This document shows, one piece after another, positions 11,932-20,937 of a stretch of DNA of 64,000 bases; positions within the stretch are counted from its first letter, which is position 1; the number at the start of each line of letters is the position of its first letter. Source of the DNA: Bremia lactucae (taxonomy: Eukaryota > Oomycota > Peronosporomycetes > Peronosporales > Peronosporaceae); contig NC_090621.1 in NCBI RefSeq assembly GCF_004359215.1, positions 1-64,000 on the forward strand, given 5' to 3'. The translations under genes and the position numbers were made by a program. The notes under the pieces were generated by a model that saw nothing but the letters and a program-made list of their open reading frames with translations, was not told the DNA's origin and made no database searches.

Positions 11932-12098
11932 TTCGTCTAGCTCTAAAAGAGCATTTAACGGGGGGATTGCCGCAAGGGTAACTCCCCCTCAATGTTACCG
12001 GCTACGCCATTTCCAAGCGTACGGACTTGCTCACTCATATCACTTTGTGAGGGTATACAAGACATGGTGTCTAATTTGACATCCGACAAGGAGTTAGG

Positions 12099-12392
12099 TT
12101 ACTCAACTTCCTTCTCCAGCGAACGTTTACGTGTCGATTCACGTGCATTAAGAGGGTTTGACCCAAAATGCTCTGGCGAACCGCCAATAGTGTCACTATT
12201 GACACTCAGTATGGTGCCACCTCGGCCGACCACACTCGGTGGACTTAGACGTGCCACTCCACGTATCTCAGTGATATTGCATCCTTGAGGTCCTGGCGAA
12301 CCGCCAACAGTGTCACTACTGACACTCAGTATGATGCCATCTCGGCCGACCATACTCGGTGGAAGGGTGTCACTCGACGGAGTACGTGCCAT
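12099..12392 (-). pseudogene. Linker with a tandem 40-residue repeat, Gypsy family B
   Basis: Between retropepsin and RT the minus frame carries two related blocks, each about 26 residues (PPSMVGRDGIILSVSSDTVG and PPSVVGRGGTILSVNSDTIG). In DNA the two units (12293-12362 and 12173-12242) lie 120 bp apart, so the reading frame is kept. The block is absent from family B copy 2. Confidence 0.6.
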
Positions 12393-12397
12393 TCCAC

Positions 12398-12880
12398 TTA
12401 TTTTTGCTGAGTCGGCCTGTTTTTAACATAAGAGTTTATTAGCTCAGACATGCCAATATCTAAAACACTGACAGACTCATTCAATGATCCGCGCCAATAG
12501 CGCTTTTGTTGCCCAGCAAAGGTGGGTTCATGACTTTCCAAAACTTTGCTAGGAACATTGCGCGTGGCGCCTAAGGTCTTAGACCTCCAATCGATCCATA
12601 GCTCATGGTGTTCTAACCAGACCATACCATGGATGAGATCATATCTTGAATCCAAATCAAGGACGAGACAGCGTTCCATACTGTCAAAGTCCAGAAACTT
12701 TATACCTAAGTTCAACAGAACTTTGGGAACAGTGACACGAGTTCCAGTCGCTAAGCGAACAGTGATTGTATCATCTTCATGCGCTCTAAGCGCCTCAACG
12801 TATTGTTGACTTCCGTCAAGGAAAAGGCGTCGAGCATAATTGCAAGACGCTCCTGAGTCAATTTAAATTGACCACGGCTT
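12398..12880 (-). pseudogene. Retropepsin-like protease of Gypsy family B
   Basis: A DSGAS aspartyl protease motif is readable near 12855. It is followed by the segment ending in LDSRYDLIHGMVWLEHHELWIDW (12715-12398), a common pepsin-like flap/C-terminal pattern in oomycete Gypsy elements. The usual catalytic-region Gly is kept. The frame is broken. Confidence 0.75.
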
Positions 12881-13038
12881 ATCAAAGCCCTTTACAGTCG
12901 CTTGAGTGACTAGCAAGTCAGGCTTGTACTCTCGCCCCGTGCCATTGAGCACCGAGCTAATTGAGGCTAGGTTCTGTTTATTCTCACCTCCTAGAGGTTC
13001 AACAGAGCCTAGGTCTTCCCCAGTAGGGCGCCCCGCAC

Positions 13039-13772
13039 CTACTGGGTATCGACGTTTTCCCGCACCGTATCAGATCTCTGGTAAAGGTCGGAGTTGGAGC
13101 TCTTTCGAGCTTTACGCGAATTTCGAAGATGGCAGGCAGGGCGTAAATGTTTAGTGCTTCCGCACATATAACATTTACGGATGGTCTTATGCTGTTCCAT
13201 AGCTTGAAGAGCCTCTTCTCCTTTCTCAACGTGGCTTAAATTCATAAGTTCCGCTCTATTATACGGAATCCATGTGCTCGAAGAGCTTGTTCGGTAGACA
13301 GGCGTGCTAACGCGAGCAGACCTAAACTCAAACTCGGTGCGTAGCGCTAGGGCAACTGCCTCTTCGAACGTAGCCGGATGAGATCGGAACAATTCCGTCC
13401 GGGCAACGCCCCCATTGAGACCCCCTAATAAAAATGGTCACTACAATTGTTACTTGCACCGGGTCTTGATGCATAGATGCAATGAGAGTTTTCAACTCCA
13501 GGACAAAGTCCCCTAGGGTTCTTTTACCCTGTCGAGTCGCTTGGAGCCGTGCTCGCATGCGAAAAGCCGGTCATTGGATGTTTCAGCGAATCCAATGAGG
13601 GAAAAGCGTCATTTATGGACGTGCTGAACGATAGTGCCCACTCCATGGCTCTACCTCCAAGTTTGGAAATGATTATAGCCACCTTTTGCCGTTCTGTTAA
13701 TAACAAGGCGGAATCGATGGACATTTCCATCTGCTTAATCCAAAAAGGGAGATCCTTCCTCTTTTCCCTCAA
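13039..13772 (-). pseudogene. Gag with CCHC zinc knuckle, Gypsy family B
   Basis: Overlapping frames (13772-13524, 13558-13328, 13392-13039) make up a retrotransposon gag. There is an N-terminal segment with KLGGRAMEWAL, and a C-terminal zinc knuckle CYMCGSTKHLRPAC that fits C-x2-C-x4-H-x4-C. Two frameshifts separate them. Confidence 0.8.
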
Positions 13773-13908
13773 ATGTCTTCACATTTACAGTTAGAAGGCG
13801 GGCCCTCGGCTCTGAGTCAGGTACAGAGATGTACCGGGTTGGCATAGATGCCGCTAGATGGTCCTGTACCTGACCGATCAGGGAGGCTTTGTGCTTAGAT
13901 TGACTTCG

Positions 13909-13918
13909 AGTGCTACCA
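13909..13918 (-). other. Primer-binding site, Gypsy family B copy 1
   Basis: TGGTAGCACT on the minus strand, two bases inside the 5' LTR. It extends to TGGTAGCACTCGAAGTC, so the tRNA pairing may be longer than ten bases. Confidence 0.7.
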
Positions 13919-13920
13919 GG

Positions 13921-14412
13921 TGTAGCGGAGCTACCTCGCTCCTAAAGTCAGAAAAAGGCTTTCAGACTCAGAGAGTCACTTAGTTCTCTTGAACTAATGG
14001 GTTTAACAACTCAGGGAGTCGTACAAGCTATTTCAGCTAAAGGAATCCTAGTTCAAGGGATTCAGGGGCTCGTAGAACCAAGTGGCAACTAGTGCCCAAG
14101 AGGATAAACCTTAGAAAGGCTCCCATCTCTTACAGATCAATGCGCAAGCCTTAGGAAGGCACTTAGCACTTTAAGATCATAAGGGGGAACTGAACTTTAT
14201 TTAATTATCTAAACCTAAAAACCTTACCCTAGCTAATTAAAATAAAATAGATTTTGGCCGCCAGATTTATATCTGGCCGCGATCACATTTATTACCCATA
14301 ATAAATGGGACTTTAGTAACGAACTATTTTAAAAATTAGATACAAAGGTATTTTACCCATAAAGTAAATGTACCATAACAACGGTTCTCCAACCGATGTG
14401 TGCCCCAATTCA
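13921..14412 (-). repeat. 5' LTR, Gypsy family B copy 1
   Basis: This 492-bp LTR ends in GCTACA at the primer-binding-site side. It matches 47618-48085 and the internally deleted 52142-52369. The outer end is mutated (TGAATTGGGGCAC in place of TGTAATGGGGCAC). Confidence 0.85.
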
Positions 14413-15447
14413 CTAAGTGTTCGTTTTTTTGGTCTCTTCGCAGACGACCCATCAGCTTTGCCCCAATTAGGTGGCATGTCGAGCGCCGCGTGATGCCACC
14501 CTAGTAGGGCACACACTGGTCGCTTAAAGAGTACTAAAGCGTCGCAATGTATGAGACCCGCTGTCCTTTTCTCCTCCCGTTGACGATCTTACAAAACGTG
14601 ACTTCATTCTTAAAGGTTGGTATAATGGTATAACGGCTTGAGTGCCTAATGTTACACACCCGATAAGTACACTTATCGGAATGTTATCTGAAGTAATTGA
14701 CCTGCCACTAGGGTGAGAATCACATAGTGACATTTGTGATACTCATAGGTGCACTCACATTGAAAGGAATGACCTATGGCGTCGTCCGCATTCGGAAAAA
14801 CACGCTCGCCACGTAGGGATGCACAACTACAGAAATGGCATCTATATATTGGTACAAAAGATGTTAAATTTAATTTTATTAAATATAAATCAGTCTTAGA
14901 ACTAGTTCCTAGATAACAAGTGCGCGGTAACCGCTTTCGTGACGACACTTGCTTTATAGTACAAGTTTGTTGGGTGAGGTCGCCTTAGGCGCCCACCAAC
15001 TACCTCACTGCACGTGAGAGAAGGTGGTTAAACCGCTTCCTCGCTGTGTTTACAGGTGTGTGCTTTGTTGTGCGATGCCGCTTTAGAAGCGCCCGCCACC
15101 ACCTTACGCATACTGATAATCCCGCTTGTTTTTTTTATAACTTTGAACGAAAAATGAATTCACTACAAAAATAGACCAAGGAAACATTTTTTTTTATTAT
15201 ATTTTAGAGGTGCTTACTTTTGCATTTTCACTTGGCATTTAAAGTTGATAAGTCTAAAAAAACAAAAAAAGGGTTTGTTTTTATTATATTTGAGAGGTAT
15301 TTACACCCTGTTCAATGCTGAGTTCATTGGCCCCCATCTCCCAATCACGGGATCAGAGCAGTCGACGCAATAATGGCCAAGTGTCACCCTGCCGAAAGTA
15401 ATTAAGTATTTCGCTTTGAACCGCCCAGGTTCACAAGAAATCGCACC
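14413..15447. other. Unassigned spacer with a short hairpin
   Basis: No gene was recognised. A perfect 8-bp inverted repeat with a 15-nt loop (14470-14477 and 14493-14500) lies just outside the Gypsy LTR. A 46-codon plus-strand frame at 14775-14915 has no recognisable features. The 500 bp before the SulP gene are AT-rich, with T-runs, and probably contain its promoter. Confidence 0.4.
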
Positions 15448-17541
15448 ATGTTTTGGCTCCGCGAACTCATTAAGATGCAGTCACACCAACCAAGTGAGCG
15501 CTACGCTTTGCCCAAACGCACGTGGAACCAACAACTGCAGCACTACGCTCCGATTTTTCGCTGGCTGCCTCACTACAACATTCAGCGCGATCTCAAATAC
15601 GATCTCGTGGCCGGCGTAACTGTTGCAATGATGCTCATTCCTCAAGAAGTATCCCTTTCGATTATCATGCACGTGCCAGCAAATCACGGGCTCTATACTG
15701 CTGCCACGGCCCCATTCGTCTACGCCATCTTTGGCTCGAGTACCGTGCTGTCCGTCTCGAGTGGCTCCGAGGTTTCGTTACTCGTTGGCGCCACGCTCGA
15801 GAACATTCAAGACGTTCACGAACGGGTGGCCACGAGTACCTTAATGGCTTTTCTAAGTGGCTGTATTCTACTCGTGGTCCGCATCTTGAATCTGAGTTTA
15901 ATTGCCGACTTTTTCTCCCGACCAGTCATGGGTGGCTTTATTTCAGCGGGCGGATTTCTCATCATGCTGTCGCAAGTCCCAAATGCTTTGGGGTTTCAGA
16001 TCCAACCGCAAGAATTTCCTCCGGCCAAAGTTGTCGAGATTTTGCAACATTTAAGCGAGACAAATTTCAATGCTTTAAGTGTCGCTGTGGTCTCGATAAT
16101 GTACCTTCTTCTTGTCAAAACCATAAAAAAACGTTTTTTTTCCACGTCGAAGGGAATGCAACTCTTTCATGTACTTCCACCTTCTGTGCTAAAAAAAGGC
16201 GATCTGGAATCAGATCGGGCAGACCACATATCAAGTCTTGCAGGGCATGGAGTTTCGCTGAATGAAGAACAGGTTACGACGTACCAAGAAGCACAATCGA
16301 CGCCTCAGGACGAGAACAAATCGCACGTCGATGCGGGCAAGGATGACGTGAGTGGAAACCAGCCGCGTGTGTTGACGCCAAAGCGTACCGTTGTATTTTT
16401 GTTTTTTATGCGCACTCTCTGTGATTTGGGACCATTAGTCGTGTGTATCTTTGGGGGTATTGTCGGGTACACTCTCGGCCCATCGCACTTAAGACTGACA
16501 GGCGAAATCCCGAGTGGGTTTCCAGCACCAAAAGTGCCATGGTATGGCTTGACGTCTCACCTTGTCGAGACTCACCGCTTCGGGACGATCTTGTACCATT
16601 CCCTCACCGTAGCCATCGTGGTCTTTTTGTCCAGTATAGCCATGGCCAAGCGTCTGGCCATTCAGCGGGGCGAAGACATTCGCACGGAACAAGAGCTGAC
16701 GGGAATTGGCCTTGCTAGTATCGTATGCGGGTTTTTTCAAGCTGTACCTCCCACGGGGGGGATGTCCCGTACTGCTGTGAACATGCAAAATGCCCATACT
16801 CAATTATCCTCAATGATCACGTGCTGTCTCGTCGTTCTTGCACTCTACACTCTTACAAATACACTCTATTATCTACCAAGTGCCACGCTCGCGGCAATCA
16901 TTATTGTCGCAGGATCGACATTAATTGAATTTCAAGAAGCCAAGTGGTTGTATCGAATCAAGCGGGACGAATTTCTCGTGTGGGCAGCCTCTTTCGTACT
17001 GACATTGGGCTTGGGTGTGCTCAATGGGTTATTCGCTTCGATACTTTGTTGCCTCTTGGCGCTCATGTGGAAATCCAAGGCTCAAAAAGTGACCGTTCTC
17101 GGTCAACTGGACCACGGCCTGTTTGTTGACCGTGAAGAGGTTTCAGATACCGTTTTTCAAAGTGACGTCATTGCCATTCAGGTCGAGAGTTCGCTCTACT
17201 TTGGCAATTGTGACCGCGTGGTGCAATCTATTGAGCGCGAGATGGTGCGGCTATCGAAACTCGGTGTAGCTACGCGCGGAGTTGTCTTGGATGCGCGATA
17301 TATGAATAATATGGATGCCACAACGATTCAAGTTTTGTCGGAGATTCAAGAGAAATTGGCTGTGCGAGGCGTGCGCCTTGCCATTGCGAATGCCAAGAGC
17401 CGAATCTATGATCTCCTGGCAGCCACGAATTTACTTGAGCGCATCTTGGCGAGTGACCCGACTATATCTGTGGAACAGGCCGTGGAAATGATGCGCGAAT
17501 TGCCACGTATTGGTGTACCCGCGGCTAGTTATTCGATTTAA
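15448..17541 (+). CDS. SulP-family anion transporter with STAS domain
   Basis: This intact 697-residue protein is an integral membrane SulP (SLC26-type) transporter, likely moving sulfate or a related anion across the plasma membrane or a vacuolar membrane. The SulP signature lies in the N-terminal part (about residues 51-70, LVAGVTVAMMLIPQEVS). About ten to twelve hydrophobic segments follow, and a GGMSRTAVN stretch near residue 435 is typical of the transporter core. The C-terminal 130 residues form a STAS domain (LDARYMNNMDATTIQVL near 612). A hydrophilic loop at about 225-310 is longer than usual and Ser/Asp/Gln-rich. The gene is a single exon. ALG9 starts 179 bp downstream on the same strand. 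The substrate cannot be told from sequence. Confidence 0.9.
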   Translation: MFWLRELIKMQSHQPSERYALPKRTWNQQLQHYAPIFRWLPHYNIQRDLKYDLVAGVTVAMMLIPQEVSLSIIMHVPANHGLYTAATAPFVYAIFGSSTVLSVSSGSEVSLLVGATLENIQDVHERVATSTLMAFLSGCILLVVRILNLSLIADFFSRPVMGGFISAGGFLIMLSQVPNALGFQIQPQEFPPAKVVEILQHLSETNFNALSVAVVSIMYLLLVKTIKKRFFSTSKGMQLFHVLPPSVLKKGDLESDRADHISSLAGHGVSLNEEQVTTYQEAQSTPQDENKSHVDAGKDDVSGNQPRVLTPKRTVVFLFFMRTLCDLGPLVVCIFGGIVGYTLGPSHLRLTGEIPSGFPAPKVPWYGLTSHLVETHRFGTILYHSLTVAIVVFLSSIAMAKRLAIQRGEDIRTEQELTGIGLASIVCGFFQAVPPTGGMSRTAVNMQNAHTQLSSMITCCLVVLALYTLTNTLYYLPSATLAAIIIVAGSTLIEFQEAKWLYRIKRDEFLVWAASFVLTLGLGVLNGLFASILCCLLALMWKSKAQKVTVLGQLDHGLFVDREEVSDTVFQSDVIAIQVESSLYFGNCDRVVQSIEREMVRLSKLGVATRGVVLDARYMNNMDATTIQVLSEIQEKLAVRGVRLAIANAKSRIYDLLAATNLLERILASDPTISVEQAVEMMRELPRIGVPAASYSI

Positions 17542-17720
17542 TAAAGGCTTCTCGGAATCAAGTGAGTAATGACATTGTGTCGTTAACATCATATTTATGT
17601 AACCTACACCAGAAAGACCAATATTTTAAATGAATAATATTCCTTAATAAGACGAGCATAATAGTAATTAATGTAAAACAGTGGAAGACCGCAATCAGCT
17701 TAACAGCTCGCTGTCTTCGA

Positions 17721-19439
17721 ATGCGCATGACTAAGAGCTCCTCGGTCGTCGAAGCCAAGCCTTTAAGCGATGAACATGTCGACCGCCAGCTATGGGTCCC
17801 GTCGCTTGAAACCGCTTTCTCTCTCCTACTTGTTCCACGCACGATATCGGCCTTGGTGAATCCCATCGCAGACTGTGACGAGACGTACAATTACTGGGAA
17901 CCTCTCCATTATCTCCTCTACCGCTTTGGATTTCAAACGTGGGAGTACTCTCCAATCTACGCTCTGCGTTCGTACGTGTATCTGTTGCTACACTACATCA
18001 TCGTGAAGCTCCTGGCATTTGGCTCGATCTATGGACTAGTCGCGGACGAGAAGTTTGTACTCTTCTATGGACTACGAGCTACCTTTGGCCTTTTATCGGC
18101 TTATGCAGAAGCGCATTTCTATAATTCGACGATCCAGTGTTTTAATCGTCGTACTGCACGGTATCTCTTGTATGTTCTCGTCTTGAATGCCGGGATCTTT
18201 CACGCGAGTACGGCATTTCTACCAAGTTCCTTTACAATGATGCTAGTCTTGCTATTTACAAGTGCGTGGATGGATCGAAAGCACTATCAAGCAATGGTTT
18301 TAGGAATCCTCGCAGTGCTTTGTGGCTGGCCTTACGTTGCTGTCCTCTTTCTTCCCTTTGCAGTCGATACGCTTTATACCCGAGGACTTGTTCCGAGTAT
18401 TCTCGTTGGTGCTGCTATAGGAGGAGCTGTGGCGGCAATGGAATTATGCGTGAACTATTACTACTATCACAAATGGGTCCTCCCAGCGTGGAATCTTGTC
18501 GTGTACAATGTACTGAGTTCCGAGACAGATTCAACGCTATACGGCACGGAACCGCTACGTTACTATTTGTTCAATCTCGTGCTACAATTTAACGTGGTGG
18601 CTCTCTTGGCGGTGCCTGCAATGCTATTGATCGTCGTATTGCCCACTTCCAATGAAACTTCAAAAACAAAGTTAGTCGCGTATATCTCGCCCATGTACTT
18701 GTGGGTGGCCATTCTATTTGTTCAGCCACACAAAGAGGAGCGCTTTCTTGCGCCCGTGTATCCCCTATTCTGTCTAGCTGCTGCCATTACGCTAAGTGCC
18801 ATGGCAACTTTTAGTAGCCAATTCATTGCTCGTTTTGGTGGTGGCTTAAACGTCTCGAAAGCGGTGATCACGTGCCTCTTGGGTCTTTATGCCGTGTTGT
18901 CACTTTCGAGGGTCGTAAGTAACGTCGTGAACTATAGCGCCCCACTTCGTGTGTACCAGCACTTGTCGACCAATGTATTGCCACAACGAGAAACGAGTCG
19001 AGATCTTCAAAAAACGCATTCAATACATCTATGCCTGTTGAAAGAATGGCATCGCTTTCCGACGAGTTTCTTTTTACCGTCGAATGCCACACAAGTGGCG
19101 TTTGTGAAAACATTGTTCTCGGGGCAACTTCCGAAAGCTTTTGAGTCCCATGAAAACGGGACTTGGACGATTCCTCGTGCCATGAATCACCAAAATCAAG
19201 AAGAAATGAGTCGATATGTACCCCTTGCCATGTGTGACTACGTGGTGGACTTGAATTTGCCAAATCAGAAGGAAATCAAGCTATGGGACGAACCAAACAC
19301 GTGGGAACTCGTGCACTCGGAGTTGTTTCTAGATGCCGCACGATCCAAGTCGCCATATCGATCGTTTTACATTCCACTAATTACACCGCGGTACGTCACG
19401 TATGCCGAGTATGCAGTCTACAAGCGCAAAAAGACTTAA
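17721..19439 (+). CDS. ALG9: ALG9-like alpha-1,2-mannosyltransferase
   Basis: The 572-residue protein belongs to glycosyltransferase family 22. In the endoplasmic reticulum, ALG9 adds alpha-1,2-linked mannose from dolichyl-phosphate-mannose to the lipid-linked N-glycan precursor. The first lumenal loop has NPIADCDETYNYWEPLHYL (about residues 46-64) with the acidic residues conserved in GT22 enzymes. An FGFQTWEYSP stretch follows, and the family motif HKEERFL sits near residue 336. About eight to ten hydrophobic segments occur. ALG9 is favoured over ALG12, PIG-B or SMP3 because of the DETYNYWEP and GFQTWEYSP wording. The start MRMTKSS could also be the second Met, two codons later. The gene is intact and has no intron. 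Confidence 0.88.
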   Translation: MRMTKSSSVVEAKPLSDEHVDRQLWVPSLETAFSLLLVPRTISALVNPIADCDETYNYWEPLHYLLYRFGFQTWEYSPIYALRSYVYLLLHYIIVKLLAFGSIYGLVADEKFVLFYGLRATFGLLSAYAEAHFYNSTIQCFNRRTARYLLYVLVLNAGIFHASTAFLPSSFTMMLVLLFTSAWMDRKHYQAMVLGILAVLCGWPYVAVLFLPFAVDTLYTRGLVPSILVGAAIGGAVAAMELCVNYYYYHKWVLPAWNLVVYNVLSSETDSTLYGTEPLRYYLFNLVLQFNVVALLAVPAMLLIVVLPTSNETSKTKLVAYISPMYLWVAILFVQPHKEERFLAPVYPLFCLAAAITLSAMATFSSQFIARFGGGLNVSKAVITCLLGLYAVLSLSRVVSNVVNYSAPLRVYQHLSTNVLPQRETSRDLQKTHSIHLCLLKEWHRFPTSFFLPSNATQVAFVKTLFSGQLPKAFESHENGTWTIPRAMNHQNQEEMSRYVPLAMCDYVVDLNLPNQKEIKLWDEPNTWELVHSELFLDAARSKSPYRSFYIPLITPRYVTYAEYAVYKRKKT

Positions 19440-19860
19440 TTGATTTTTAAGGAAAAGGGTTTTATCGGTGAACGACACAAAACTTATATTGACTTTTGAA
19501 TGCAAAATGTTTAAAGTTGGCTGGCTTCCCGTTTTAACTCGCTTTTCCCACGTACTATTTGTTTGATTTTCCACAAATATTTGTTACAGCCGAGTAAAAG
19601 TATCAAATTGAAACGTTTTCAATTTTAGAACTTACGGAGACTATATTGGACATTTGAGGATACAATCTACATTTTGTGGGAATGATGGTCTCCGTGTTGC
19701 GGCTGTGTAACGCCGTCACAATATTTACACAGGCCCTAATTATGCTTCAAATAAGGTACATTCTTCTTTTGTATATAAAATGGTGTGATTGTCCATGGGG
19801 GTACATTCGGTGCTTCCGTCGCACCGGCTCTCCTGCAAGTCCGCTGTTTTTCTGGCTTTA
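19440..19860. other. Spacer between convergent genes
   Basis: AT-rich 3' flanks of ALG9 (plus) and the four-exon minus-strand gene. No further feature was seen. Confidence 0.5.
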
Positions 19861-20937
19861 TCACATCTGCCAAAACTCATTAAATCGAAGCGCTTCGTCT
19901 TTGGCAGCTTTCATTGCTGCAAGATGAATCCGATTTCGAATTGTCTTGTATCGCTCTCGTTTCAATCTTCTCCTTGATTCTGTCATATCTATCCTCGTAT
20001 GCGACACATGGAATGCGATATCCCGTCGCGAATCCATGCTCGAAACGAGTGTTGCCGCACTGTCCTTGCCTTCAATTTGATAAATGCACGAGTCAAAAAA
20101 GTCCCGCCAGCCACGTTCATCTAGAATCAATGAGAAACAATACTTCAATTTGTTAAACTATTTCAGACGCAATTACAAAGATTGTCATACCCTTTTCATC
20201 GGGAAGGTTTGCAAATACAAGCATAGCTTTTGTATTCAGCCCTGCGCTTTCAGTGGCTTTCAATTGCTGTATTGTGGTATTCGCGTGTGCTTGTTCAGTG
20301 CCATTGTGCTTCCGACGTCCCCACATTCGTCGCATTGGATTGCTTGTTCGCAGGTACGGCAGTACCGAGTACACGAGCAATGCAGCAGCTAGTGTTCCTC
20401 CGAGAATCGCAGCCGCTTGACTCGTACTTGTCGCGTCTGAGCGCCATGGACACTGCAAAAGATCTGGAGCAATCATAAACGCACCAATCTCTGGAGGACA
20501 CATATCTTCTGGTCGACTTTGAGTGCTTGCAAGAGGTAGCCACGGAATTTCCAAGTAGATGGGGAACACTTGTGCCTGTTGTGTGTCGACAGCAGGTGGT
20601 CGAAGTGACAAGCGATAGACTGCAAAACAGTGTACGAAACATTACAATAACCACACTAAAAAGGAAATGCCACTTGCAGAACCATATTGTGACCGATACA
20701 GCTGTGAGACAATATTGACGCCCTTGAGATTGACGGGATGTTGCCGAACGTGCTGCCAAAGGTCGTTACGGGCGTCTGTCGCAGTGCTTTCTTGCTTTAG
20801 AAGAGGTTCTTGGTATTATACGACAACAAGAAGATGCTCCTACATGCCACGTGTTTGCTCTCTATTTGAAGATAGAGCTGTGCCATGTCGTCCCGCGTCG
20901 CAGGAGCGTGAACGGTGAACGCCACAGCGCTCGCCAT
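19861..20937 (-). CDS. Single-pass membrane protein, unknown function
   Basis: Four exons on the minus strand fit together: 20937-20851, 20794-20674, 20619-20191 and 20120-19861. The introns are 56, 54 and 70 nt, each GT-AG, and the exon sum is an exact multiple of three (298 residues). The N-terminal half is soluble with a Cys-containing region (MCPPEIGAF, LLQCPW). One clear hydrophobic segment (AAAILGGTLAAALLVYSVL, about residue 160) precedes a basic, Arg-rich region. The C-terminal tail is highly charged. I do not recognise the family. The first two exons lie inside the segment that is duplicated across the assembly gap. Confidence 0.7.

Larger units (their letters stand above)
7626..14412 (-). 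mobile_element. Decayed Ty3/Gypsy chromovirus (family B, copy 1)
   Basis: A nearly full-length Gypsy element lies on the minus strand: 5' LTR (14412-13921), primer-binding site, gag with zinc knuckle, retropepsin, RT, RNase H, integrase, a C-terminal chromodomain, a 3' region with an antisense frame, and a short remnant of the 3' LTR (7676-7626). The domain order PR-RT-RH-INT-chromo is that of chromoviruses. Frameshifts and stops occur in every domain, so it cannot move by itself. A second copy lies at 47618-52369. Confidence 0.9.

Noticed and set aside
14775..14915. A 46-residue small protein
   Set aside because: ATG and stop exist, but there is no domain, no conserved neighbour and no sign of expression.
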